Source of the DNA: JBKEAR01 sp047972425
GTDB lineage: Bacteria > Pseudomonadota > Alphaproteobacteria > JBKEAR01
Reading direction: 5' to 3'
DNA length: 25,220 nucleotides
Assembly: GCA_047972425.1 (NCBI GenBank)
Contig: JBKEAR010000044.1
Coordinates: 1 to 25,220 of the forward strand
In this document: piece by piece, positions 8,091 to 15,111 of the stretch
Layout of the letters: each line of letters starts with the position of its first letter
Numbering within the stretch: position 1 is the stretch's first letter
Made by a program: the position numbers and the translations under genes
The notes under the pieces: generated by a model
What the model saw: only the letters and a program-made list of their open reading frames with translations
Databases searched by the model: none
What the model was told of the DNA's origin: nothing

Positions 8091-8801
8091 TTAAATATTG
8101 GTTTTTTCCACATCTTCATCAAAAACATAACCAATACCGCGGATGGTTTTGATGATATTGGGGAGCGATGAACATTGCTCGATTTTGCGCCTTAAGCGCA
8201 TAACGGTAACATCTACACTGCGATCCACCACATCTAAATTATCTTGGTGGATTTGCTCTAAAATTTCCTCGCGCGGTAAAACCCGATGCGGCGCACGCAC
8301 AAAAAGCCATAAATAATCAAATTCGGTGGTGGTTAAATGTACCTCGTTATCGTTAAAATATAATTTCCGCCGGGCTGGGAGTAGCCGAAAATTTTTAAAA
8401 ATATAGGCTTCCTCCATAATACCAAAATTGGCTTTAGGGAAGGTGCGGCGCAATACCGCCCGAATACGCGCAATAAGCTCTTTGGGGTTAAAGGGCTTGC
8501 CGATATAATCATCCATACCCAATTCTAACCCAACAATTAAATCATAATCGCTGGTTTGTCCGGTAAGGGCAATAATGGGTATAGTTTTATCTTTACGTAG
8601 TAAACTAATAATATCTTTGCCATTGGCATCGGGCAAATGAATATCGAGCAATATTAAATGAATATCGTGGCTTTTATTTAAATCAATTGCTTCTGCAGCC
8701 GTTTTGGCGGCATATATCGTAAACCCTTCTTTTTTGAGCAATTCACAAATAAAAAGATTAAGCTCAACATCATCATCAACAACTAAAATATTATATTGCA
8801 T
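8091..8801 (-). CDS. OmpR/PhoB-family response regulator, last gene of sugar operon
   Basis: The 236-residue protein has a receiver domain (about 1-120) with acidic pocket Asp10/Asp11, phospho-acceptor Asp53 (LLLDIHLPD), Thr80 and Lys102 (IGKPFNP). It is followed by an OmpR-type winged-helix DNA-binding domain (about 135-228) with LTTTEFDYLWLF, VDRSVDVTVMRLRRKIE and IKTIRGIGYVF. The start has AGGGAG 8 nt upstream, overlapping the stop of the kinase gene before it. The 13-bp gap puts it at the distal end of the transporter/isomerase/aldolase/kinase operon. No histidine kinase is directly adjacent, but a hybrid kinase is transcribed divergently from the head of the same operon, and I infer they work together. 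It resembles TorR-type regulators in overall layout. Its targets are unknown. Confidence 0.96.
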   Translation of the reverse strand: MQYNILVVDDDVELNLFICELLKKEGFTIYAAKTAAEAIDLNKSHDIHLILLDIHLPDANGKDIISLLRKDKTIPIIALTGQTSDYDLIVGLELGMDDYIGKPFNPKELIARIRAVLRRTFPKANFGIMEEAYIFKNFRLLPARRKLYFNDNEVHLTTTEFDYLWLFVRAPHRVLPREEILEQIHQDNLDVVDRSVDVTVMRLRRKIEQCSSLPNIIKTIRGIGYVFDEDVEKTNI

Positions 8802-8814
8802 GGCGATATCTCCC

Positions 8815-9825
8815 TTAGTCGGTCATATATTTAGGGGCAGTTTTTTGCCAATTTTCTATTTCGCTTAAAGGCTTAATGCCTTCGGTTGCCGAAAGATCGG
8901 TTAAATTAAACCGTGCCATGGCCGAGGCCAAATCGATAATTTTATCCATCGCCCAACCCTCATGCATGCCATAAAGTAGGCCGGCGCTAAAGGCATCGCC
9001 CGCACCCACGCTTCCTTTAATTTCATTTTGGGCTACCTGATACGAATAATGAAAACTCATTTGCCCATGGTGATAAACCGCCGCCCCTTTCGGGTAATGA
9101 ATTACCACGGTTTCGGGCCCTTTTTGTGCTAAAAATTCAAGGGCTTGGCTTAAGGTGTTTTTATCATGGATATCAATAGCCATATTGGTGGCTAATTGGG
9201 TTTCATATTCATTAAGGATTAAAATATCAACATTTTTAAGGGCAGGTAATATCCGGTTTTGGAAAAAATCGGGGGTGGCAGCCGATACACAATCCATTGC
9301 GACAATAAAATTTTGCTCTTTAAGTGCTTTAAATACACGGCCGGCCTTGCAGCCATATTCATCATCGGGGGCATCTAGGCTTTTAAGTAAGGAGGGATAA
9401 GCCAAATAGAATATTTTGGCAGTCATCTCTTGGACAAAAGGCATAATATCATCCGCTGCATAATAATCGGCCGCCCCCGTATGATGGAAAAAAGTCCGTT
9501 TGCCGGTGGTTTTTTCGGTCATTACATCGGTCCATGGGGTTTCGGCGGTATCGTCACGCACAATTGTGTTTAGGTTAATGGGGTATTGCTTAAAATAATC
9601 CGATAAAAAATCCCCAAAATGATCCATGCCAATTTTACCGCCCAAATAAAGCGGAAAGCCGGGTACGGCTCGGGCTAAATCGAGCGCCACATTCACCGCA
9701 CCACCGCCGGGAGAAAGCTGTGTTTTTTCGACCAAAACCAAGGTTTCGGGTGCAGGCCAATCGCTAATAACTTTAATGTTATCCACCAAAATATTACCCG
9801 CGCACCAAATACCGACTCTTTCCAT
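8815..9825 (-). CDS. PfkB/ribokinase-family sugar kinase
   Basis: The 336-residue protein shows the PfkB signatures: substrate-binding SPGGGAVNVALDLARA near residue 40, GGKIGMDHFGDF, and the C-terminal signature GSVGAGDAFSAGLLYG, whose GAGD aspartate is the catalytic base and anion hole. The N-terminal CAGNILVDNIKVISDWP fits the family strand. PfkB kinases phosphorylate sugars or sugar phosphates with ATP. Placed between a class II aldolase (11 bp upstream) and a response regulator (13 bp downstream), it most likely phosphorylates the ketose made by the operon's isomerase, or the resulting monophosphate, to give the aldolase substrate. The exact sugar and position (C1 or C6) cannot be read from sequence. 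The Shine-Dalgarno is weak, consistent with coupling to the gene before. Confidence 0.93.
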   Translation of the reverse strand: MERVGIWCAGNILVDNIKVISDWPAPETLVLVEKTQLSPGGGAVNVALDLARAVPGFPLYLGGKIGMDHFGDFLSDYFKQYPINLNTIVRDDTAETPWTDVMTEKTTGKRTFFHHTGAADYYAADDIMPFVQEMTAKIFYLAYPSLLKSLDAPDDEYGCKAGRVFKALKEQNFIVAMDCVSAATPDFFQNRILPALKNVDILILNEYETQLATNMAIDIHDKNTLSQALEFLAQKGPETVVIHYPKGAAVYHHGQMSFHYSYQVAQNEIKGSVGAGDAFSAGLLYGMHEGWAMDKIIDLASAMARFNLTDLSATEGIKPLSEIENWQKTAPKYMTD

Positions 9826-9836
9826 TTATTTATAAC

Positions 9837-10697
9837 CTAGCATTTATTGGCCGAGCCAAATACATCCATTTGATGCTCTACAGTTTTTTGCACGGGTTTT
9901 TCTACCGATGCTAAAGCTTGGGCATAATGGTCGTAACCGGGCTCGGGATTATCGAGGCTTTCTTTAAGCACTTTTAAAGCCACTTGGCTCATACCTGTAT
10001 AAAAATTAATTTTGCGAATACCCATGGTAATGGCTTTTCTAAAATCATCGTCCGATATACCCGAGCCACCATGGAGCACAAGGGGCATGCCGGTAATTTT
10101 TTCAATTTCTTGCAAACGGGGGAAGTCCAATTTAGGCTCACCTTTATACATACCATGGACATTACCGATAGAAACAGCCAAACAATCAATGCCAGTACGC
10201 TCCACAAAATCTTTGGCCATTTTGGGGTCGGTGAAAAAGGCCTCGTTTGCTTCGCCATATAATCCACCACCTTCATCGCCGCCAATGGCACCCAACTCGG
10301 CCTCTACCGATACACCTACGGCATGCGCCATTTTAACAACCTCGGCTGTTTGTTTAATATTTTCCTCATAAGGCAGGGCAGAGCCATCGAACATAACAGA
10401 CGAAAATCCGCTACGGATAGCCTCGACCACCACCGGATAAGTCAAACCATGATCCAAATGGAGGACAACGGGAATATCCGTTTGATGTGCCACATTACGT
10501 ACAATAGGTGCAACCTCTTGGATAGCCGCATAATTTAAATGAACCTCGGCCAAGCTAATAATAACAGGTGAGCGTTTGGCCTTGGCTGCCGCCATAATGG
10601 CATGGAATAAATTGAGATTAGAAACATTAAATGAGCCCAAAGCATATTGGTTGGCTTTGGCATGTTCAACAGCTTGTTTTAAAGAAATGAGAGTCAT
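9837..10697 (-). CDS. class II ketose-(bis)phosphate aldolase
   Basis: The 286-residue zinc aldolase has catalytic Asp82 and zinc ligand His83 in LHLDHG, Glu134 in VEAELG, His181 in GNVHGMYKG and His209 in LVLHGGSG. The phosphate-binding segment is KINFYTGM near 229-236. These fit the family that cleaves fructose-1,6-bisphosphate, tagatose-1,6-bisphosphate or ketose-1-phosphates into dihydroxyacetone phosphate and an aldehyde. Family members commonly have KxNxxTD at the phosphate loop; FYTGM is a variant, so substrate preference may differ from housekeeping FBA. It lies 7 bp after the D-lyxose isomerase and 11 bp before the PfkB kinase. The start lacks a strong Shine-Dalgarno, pointing to translational coupling. 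Confidence 0.95.
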   Translation of the reverse strand: MTLISLKQAVEHAKANQYALGSFNVSNLNLFHAIMAAAKAKRSPVIISLAEVHLNYAAIQEVAPIVRNVAHQTDIPVVLHLDHGLTYPVVVEAIRSGFSSVMFDGSALPYEENIKQTAEVVKMAHAVGVSVEAELGAIGGDEGGGLYGEANEAFFTDPKMAKDFVERTGIDCLAVSIGNVHGMYKGEPKLDFPRLQEIEKITGMPLVLHGGSGISDDDFRKAITMGIRKINFYTGMSQVALKVLKESLDNPEPGYDHYAQALASVEKPVQKTVEHQMDVFGSANKC

Positions 10698-10704
10698 TGT
10701 TTTA

Positions 10705-11376
10705 TCACTTTATCCAGTTATTATATTCGTTACATAAAAGGCGAAGGGGTGGGGCATCTTCGGTAATCTCGCTAAAGCGCCCTAAAGGCTGTAAAAAGAT
10801 ATTATCACGATTATCATCATTTGTCATCGAAACCTCACCGGCTAAAACATCGCCGCCCTCTGCCCAAAAACTATGATAAACAAACCGTGGAATACGCACG
10901 GATTCACCCGGGTTTAAAATTATTTTCCCACCCGCTTTTAAGTGAATATTCTGGTTATCTTTATAGATATGCACATCTTTATCGGTATCAAGGGCTTTAT
11001 CCTCGGAGTAATAAAATTGTACAATCAGTTTTGCCCCATTACGGTTAATAATATCCTCAATTTTATGAATATGGTAATGCATGGGTGTTACTTGGTTTTT
11101 GCGCACATATAAAATTTTTTCGGCGTAAGGTGGCTCGGCCGTTTGTGTGTTGTTACGCACCGTAAACAAACTTAAGCCTGTTTTTTCAAATGTACCTAAA
11201 TTAAAATCTGTAATATCCCAACCCAAATTATTTTGGGCAACATAGGCAATGGATTCTGCCGATTGCTGTTGCCAATCCTTTAAATTATAATGGGCAAATG
11301 CAGGTAAATGAAACTGATATTGCTTTAATATCGCAATAAATTCGTTTAAATATTCATTAATTTCTGCGCGTTGCAT
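10705..11376 (-). CDS. D-lyxose ketol-isomerase
   Basis: The 223-residue cupin-type protein matches the D-lyxose isomerase family (Pfam Lyx_isomer). Expected metal ligands are visible: His100, His102 and Glu107 in MHYHIHKIEDIINR and His168 in RFVYHSFWAEGG, at spacings close to the E. coli O157 enzyme. These cytosolic enzymes interconvert D-lyxose and D-xylulose and also D-mannose and D-fructose. The start has GGAGG 4 nt upstream. It is the first catabolic gene after the ABC transporter genes, separated from the binding-protein gene by a strong hairpin. Operon context supports a role as first cytosolic step on the imported sugar. The family assignment is firm; the physiological substrate is inference. 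Confidence 0.92.
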   Translation of the reverse strand: MQRAEINEYLNEFIAILKQYQFHLPAFAHYNLKDWQQQSAESIAYVAQNNLGWDITDFNLGTFEKTGLSLFTVRNNTQTAEPPYAEKILYVRKNQVTPMHYHIHKIEDIINRNGAKLIVQFYYSEDKALDTDKDVHIYKDNQNIHLKAGGKIILNPGESVRIPRFVYHSFWAEGGDVLAGEVSMTNDDNRDNIFLQPLGRFSEITEDAPPLRLLCNEYNNWIK

Positions 11377-11411
11377 CAGTCCTCCCCCTTTGTTGCGCTT
11401 AAGATATAAAA

Positions 11412-11437
11412 CCCCTAACCTAAAATAAGGTTAGGGG
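11412..11437 (-). terminator. intercistronic hairpin / partial terminator after the binding-protein gene
   Basis: A perfect 10-bp GC-rich stem (CCCCTAACCT pairing across a 6-nt loop) lies 17 bp past the binding-protein stop. On the minus strand TTTTAT follows it. Such hairpins after binding-protein genes commonly attenuate read-through or protect the upstream mRNA from 3' exonucleases, giving more binding protein than downstream enzymes. The downstream genes have no obvious separate promoter, so partial termination is the favoured reading. Confidence 0.75.
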
Positions 11438-11453
11438 CTTTATTATATATGGT

Positions 11454-12386
11454 TTATTTAACGGTCCAGCCTTTATAATTGGCTAAATCGTCTTTAGTAA
11501 TGATGGTTGTTGGGATTAATGTTACGGCTTCAGCAGGGCCTGTACCATTAACAAGTTCAATACCCACTTCTACAGCGCGGTAAGCCATTACTTGGGGGTC
11601 TTGAGCCGATGAGGCTTTAAATAAAGTATTATCTTCGGCCAAGGCAACTTCGGCATCGGGTGCGCCGTCAACGGCGGTAATGATAAATTCAGAACGGCCA
11701 GCTTGGCGGGCAGCTAAATCGGCACCAATACCGGTTGGGTCATTAATGGCAAAAACACCATCAATTTTTGGGAAAGCCGAAAGCAGAGCGGTCATTGATT
11801 CTAAACCACCTTCGCGTGAGCCACCGGCATTTTGGTTGTCCGATAAAATGTTAATGCCTTCATATTTGGCAAAAATTTCTTTACAACCATCCACACGGTC
11901 AATCACAGCCGATACGGGTGGGCCGTTAATGATAACCACATCGCCCACGCCATTTAAATGATCAGCCAAATATTGGCAGGCATCGGCACCGGCTTGGTAG
12001 TTATTTGATGTTACTGTTGCATCGGCACCTTCGGCATTTACATCCACAGCCACCACTTTAATACCGGCTTCTTGGGCGCGTTTAACCGCAGGGAAAACAC
12101 CTTTACTATCGGCAGCATTTAATAAGATTAAATCCACGCCTGATGCGATAAAATCGTCAATTTGTTGCACTTGGCGGCCAAGATCGTAAGCGGAAGATAC
12201 AACAGTAACTTCAACATCGTCCCCAAGTACTTCTTTAGCCGCAATGGTTGCACCTTTACCGATTTGAACGAAGAACGGATTGCCCAAATCGCCAACAGTT
12301 ACACCGATTGATTTAATATCTTTGGCTTGTGCAATGCCACCAAGCATTGTTGCGCCGCATAGAACAGATAAAAATAGTTTTTTCAT
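11454..12386 (-). CDS. RbsB-like periplasmic sugar-binding protein of ABC transporter
   Basis: Start set at the ATG 12384-12386 because GGAG is 6 nt upstream; an ATG 12 nt earlier overlaps that site. The 310-residue product begins with a Sec signal peptide (MKKLFLSVLCGATMLGGIAQA, cleavage before KDIKSIG). The mature part is a type I periplasmic-binding fold of the ribose/allose/galactose class: GVTVGDLGNPFFVQIGKGA, DLILLNAADSKGV, VVAVDVNAEGADATV, DVVIINGPPVSAVIDRVDG, GVFAINDPTGIGAD, ITAVDGAPDAE. It delivers a monosaccharide to the permease encoded before it. Binding proteins of this family also serve as co-receptors for membrane kinases (LuxP with LuxQ, TorT with TorS), relevant because a hybrid kinase is divergently encoded at the operon head. 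Confidence 0.95.
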   Translation of the reverse strand: MKKLFLSVLCGATMLGGIAQAKDIKSIGVTVGDLGNPFFVQIGKGATIAAKEVLGDDVEVTVVSSAYDLGRQVQQIDDFIASGVDLILLNAADSKGVFPAVKRAQEAGIKVVAVDVNAEGADATVTSNNYQAGADACQYLADHLNGVGDVVIINGPPVSAVIDRVDGCKEIFAKYEGINILSDNQNAGGSREGGLESMTALLSAFPKIDGVFAINDPTGIGADLAARQAGRSEFIITAVDGAPDAEVALAEDNTLFKASSAQDPQVMAYRAVEVGIELVNGTGPAEAVTLIPTTIITKDDLANYKGWTVK

Positions 12387-12443
12387 TATAGTCTCCATTG
12401 TTTCATATTTTGATATGATTGCTCAAATTATCTTTGAGTTTTA

Positions 12444-13436
12444 TTACGTTCCTGCTTTCCGGCCTCTTAAGCGGTCTATCAGAACAGCAATAATGATAAC
12501 AAGCCCCTTAATGACCAATTGCCAAAAATAAGAAACTTGTAAAATTGTTAAACCATTATTAAGTACGGCAATAATCAGCGCGCCAAATAATGTGCCAATA
12601 ACCGAGCCTTGGCCACCCACAAAGCTTGTACCCCCTAAAATAACGGCGGCAATCGCATCGAGCTCATAAGCCTCGCCCAATTTACCATTGGCCGAATAAA
12701 GGCGCGAGCTTTGTAAAACACCCCCTAAGGCAGCCATAAGGCCACAAACCGAATAGGCAAAAATAAGCACAAATTTAACCGGAATACCCGTTAAACGTGC
12801 GGCAGTTGGGTTACCACCAACAGCGTAAATCCAATTACCTAATACGGTACGGCGTAAAACAAACCAAGCAATTAAAACCACCGAGAAAGCAATGATAACA
12901 AGTACGGGTATAGGGCCAATACTTGCATTACCCAAAAATGCATAAGGCAGGTTATTATTGATTTGGCTGGTGCCATCGGCAAATAAATAGGCTGCACCAC
13001 GCCATATAGATAATGAACCTAAGGTGACAATAAAAGGTGGCATGCCTAAATAAGCCACCATAGAGCCATGGAAGGCACCAATAAGCAAACCCACCAAAAG
13101 GGCCGCGGGTATAGCCGCCCAACCCATAGATGGTATAAGCGAAACCACAACGGCCACAACCGCTGTTGCCCCAAGTACCGAACCCACCGAAAGATCAATG
13201 CCGCCCGTTAAAATAACAAAGGTCATGCCCGCGGCTAAAACGATATTATAGGTAGAAGCCGTACGCAAAATATTCCAAAAATTATTCATGGTACCAAAAC
13301 GATCGGGTGATAAATAATAGAAAAATAAGTATAAGAGTATCAATACGGGTAAAATACCCAAAACCTCCAAAATACCTTTAATTTGGAGTTTTCGACTCAC
13401 TTTTTGATTGCCTAAATTTACTGTTGCCTCATTCAT
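12444..13436 (-). CDS. RbsC-like ABC sugar permease
   Basis: The 330-residue inner-membrane protein is rich in hydrophobic segments (about eight to ten) and carries the RbsC/BPD_transp_2 hallmark FVILTGGIDLSVGSVLG near residue 80, with LGGTSFVGGQGSVIGTLFGA in the C-terminal third. A polar N-terminal tail precedes the first membrane segment. AAGGAAG lies before the ATG. It lies 13 bp after the ATPase gene and 57 bp before the binding-protein gene, the usual rbsACB order. Together they import a pentose or hexose; specificity resides mainly in the binding protein. Confidence 0.96.
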   Translation of the reverse strand: MNEATVNLGNQKVSRKLQIKGILEVLGILPVLILLYLFFYYLSPDRFGTMNNFWNILRTASTYNIVLAAGMTFVILTGGIDLSVGSVLGATAVVAVVVSLIPSMGWAAIPAALLVGLLIGAFHGSMVAYLGMPPFIVTLGSLSIWRGAAYLFADGTSQINNNLPYAFLGNASIGPIPVLVIIAFSVVLIAWFVLRRTVLGNWIYAVGGNPTAARLTGIPVKFVLIFAYSVCGLMAALGGVLQSSRLYSANGKLGEAYELDAIAAVILGGTSFVGGQGSVIGTLFGALIIAVLNNGLTILQVSYFWQLVIKGLVIIIAVLIDRLRGRKAGT

Positions 13437-13449
13437 TATATTCTTCCTT

Positions 13450-14958
13450 TTATACAGTCGCTACTGCTGCAGCGCCGGTGGCAAGCTGCATGATATTTTC
13501 TTGAGAAATGTCTTCTAAATCGAGCTCGCCGGCCAATTCGCCTTCGCGCATTACATAAACGCGGTCACACATGCCAACAATTTCTGGAAGCTCCGATGAA
13601 ATCATTAAAACGGCACAACCTTCATTAGCAAGCTCGTTGATTGAGTGATAAATATCGGCTTTTGCGCCCACATCTACACCCCGTGTTGGCTCGTCTAAAA
13701 TCAGAACCCTTGGTGCATTGCCTGCCCAACGGGCAAAGAGCGTTTTTTGCTGGTTACCACCCGATAATCCATCAACGGTGATATACATAGAAGATAAACG
13801 GATACGCATACGGTCAATCACTTTTTGCGCCCGTGTTATCCCTTTTTTATTGTTTAAGATACCGGCAGAGCTATCTTCGATTAAGCTATTGGCAATGATG
13901 TTATCTTTGGCCGACAGATGAAGGAACAACCCCTGTTCTTTACGATTTTCGGGCAAATAACCAATGCGAAAATCCATGGCTTTACGGGGGCTGTTTACGG
14001 TGACTAATTCGCCATCGATATAAATTTCGCCCGATGATGATTTATCGGCTCCAAAAATTAAACGGGCTAGCTCGGTGCGGCCACTACCCACAAGCCCCGA
14101 TAGCCCAACAATTTCGCCGGCACGCACATTAAGATTGGTGGGGGTAACCCGCTTGCCGCCATCGGTTAAAGCACGAATTTCTAAAACAACATCGCCAAAT
14201 TTTTCGGGTCTGGCGCGCTCAAATAAATCGGTTAAAGGCCGGCCAACCATCATGGAAACCAAGCGATCCGCATTAAGCTCGCTGCGCATTAATCCACCAA
14301 CGGATTCACCATCGCGTAAAACAGTTACACGGTCTGCAAGCTCGTAAATCTCGGCCATACGGTGGCTAATATAAACAATTGCAATGCCATCGGCACGGAG
14401 CTTTTTAATCCGCTCAAACAAAACTTCGGTTTCTCGTGATGATAAAGCTGCTGTGGGTTCGTCCATTACCAAAACACGGCTGTTACGGTGGAGCGCACGG
14501 GCAATTTCAACCTGCTGTTGCTCGGCAATGGTTAATTCCCCAGCTTTTTGGTCGGCACTGAAATCGGCATTGAGGCGTTCGAGCAATTTTTGGGTTTGCT
14601 CAATCATGGATTTACGGTCAATTAAGCCCTTATGTGCAATTTCGCGCCCCATAAAAATATTTTCGGCAATGGTTAAATTGGGGGAAAGATTGATTTCTTG
14701 ATAAATAAGGGAAATACCGGCATGAAGCGCATCTTGAGGTGTATTAATTTCGGTTTTGTTGCCATCAATAAAAATTTCGCCCTCGCTGGCGGTATATGAA
14801 CCCGCCAAAATTTTCATTAGGGTCGATTTACCCGCACCGTTTTCGCCCATTAATGCATGAACTTCGCCCGGATAAATATCCAAATCAACCCCTTTAAGTG
14901 CATAAAAACTACCAAAACGTTTTTTAATGCCCCGCATGGTGATAATCGCTTGCGACAT
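13450..14958 (-). CDS. RbsA-like sugar ABC transporter ATPase (two nucleotide-binding domains)
   Basis: The 502-residue protein is a tandem ABC ATPase of the RbsA/AraG/MglA type. The first domain has Walker A GENGAGKST at 38-46, signature LTIAEQQQVEIARAL and Walker B VLVMDEPTAAL. The second has the family's degenerate Walker A (GLVGSGRTEL), signature LSGGNQQKTLFARW and Walker B VLILDEPTRGVDVG. It sits on the cytoplasmic face of the RbsC-like permease. It is the first gene of the minus-strand operon, with GAGGG 8 nt before the ATG. Its upstream region is shared with the divergent hybrid histidine kinase gene and contains a candidate operator. Confidence 0.97.
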   Translation of the reverse strand: MSQAIITMRGIKKRFGSFYALKGVDLDIYPGEVHALMGENGAGKSTLMKILAGSYTASEGEIFIDGNKTEINTPQDALHAGISLIYQEINLSPNLTIAENIFMGREIAHKGLIDRKSMIEQTQKLLERLNADFSADQKAGELTIAEQQQVEIARALHRNSRVLVMDEPTAALSSRETEVLFERIKKLRADGIAIVYISHRMAEIYELADRVTVLRDGESVGGLMRSELNADRLVSMMVGRPLTDLFERARPEKFGDVVLEIRALTDGGKRVTPTNLNVRAGEIVGLSGLVGSGRTELARLIFGADKSSSGEIYIDGELVTVNSPRKAMDFRIGYLPENRKEQGLFLHLSAKDNIIANSLIEDSSAGILNNKKGITRAQKVIDRMRIRLSSMYITVDGLSGGNQQKTLFARWAGNAPRVLILDEPTRGVDVGAKADIYHSINELANEGCAVLMISSELPEIVGMCDRVYVMREGELAGELDLEDISQENIMQLATGAAAVATV

Positions 14959-15027
14959 ATTTGTACCCTCTAAAACTTTACTTGTAATTACTGTGGTTTT
15001 TTGTCATGGTATGAATTAAAGCATATT

Positions 15028-15056
15028 AGTATAACAGTTTGATAACAAAAATATTT
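15028..15056 (-). promoter_or_regulatory. candidate promoter of the sugar operon, poor -35
   Basis: On the minus strand TATACT (15028-15033) is a good -10 element. The region 16-17 bp upstream (about 15050-15056) is only AT-rich and lacks a recognisable -35, as expected of an activator-dependent promoter. The palindrome at 15061-15080 would be centred near position -50. Confidence 0.35.
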
Positions 15057-15060
15057 TTTT

Positions 15061-15080
15061 ATTGTTACAATTGTAATAAT
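15061..15080. promoter_or_regulatory. 20-bp near-perfect palindrome in divergent control region (candidate operator)
   Basis: ATTGTTACAATTGTAATAAT has a perfect 12-bp core, TTACAATTGTAA, with three further matching base pairs after one mismatch on each side. It lies between the divergent sugar operon and hybrid kinase gene. It overlaps a possible kinase -35 (TTGTTA 15062-15067, with CATAAT at 15084-15089 after 16 bp). The motif GTTACAA recurs three times at 24203-24251. Confidence 0.5.
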
Positions 15081-15111
15081 CATCATAATTCAATATTTTA
15101 GGGTATGTTTT

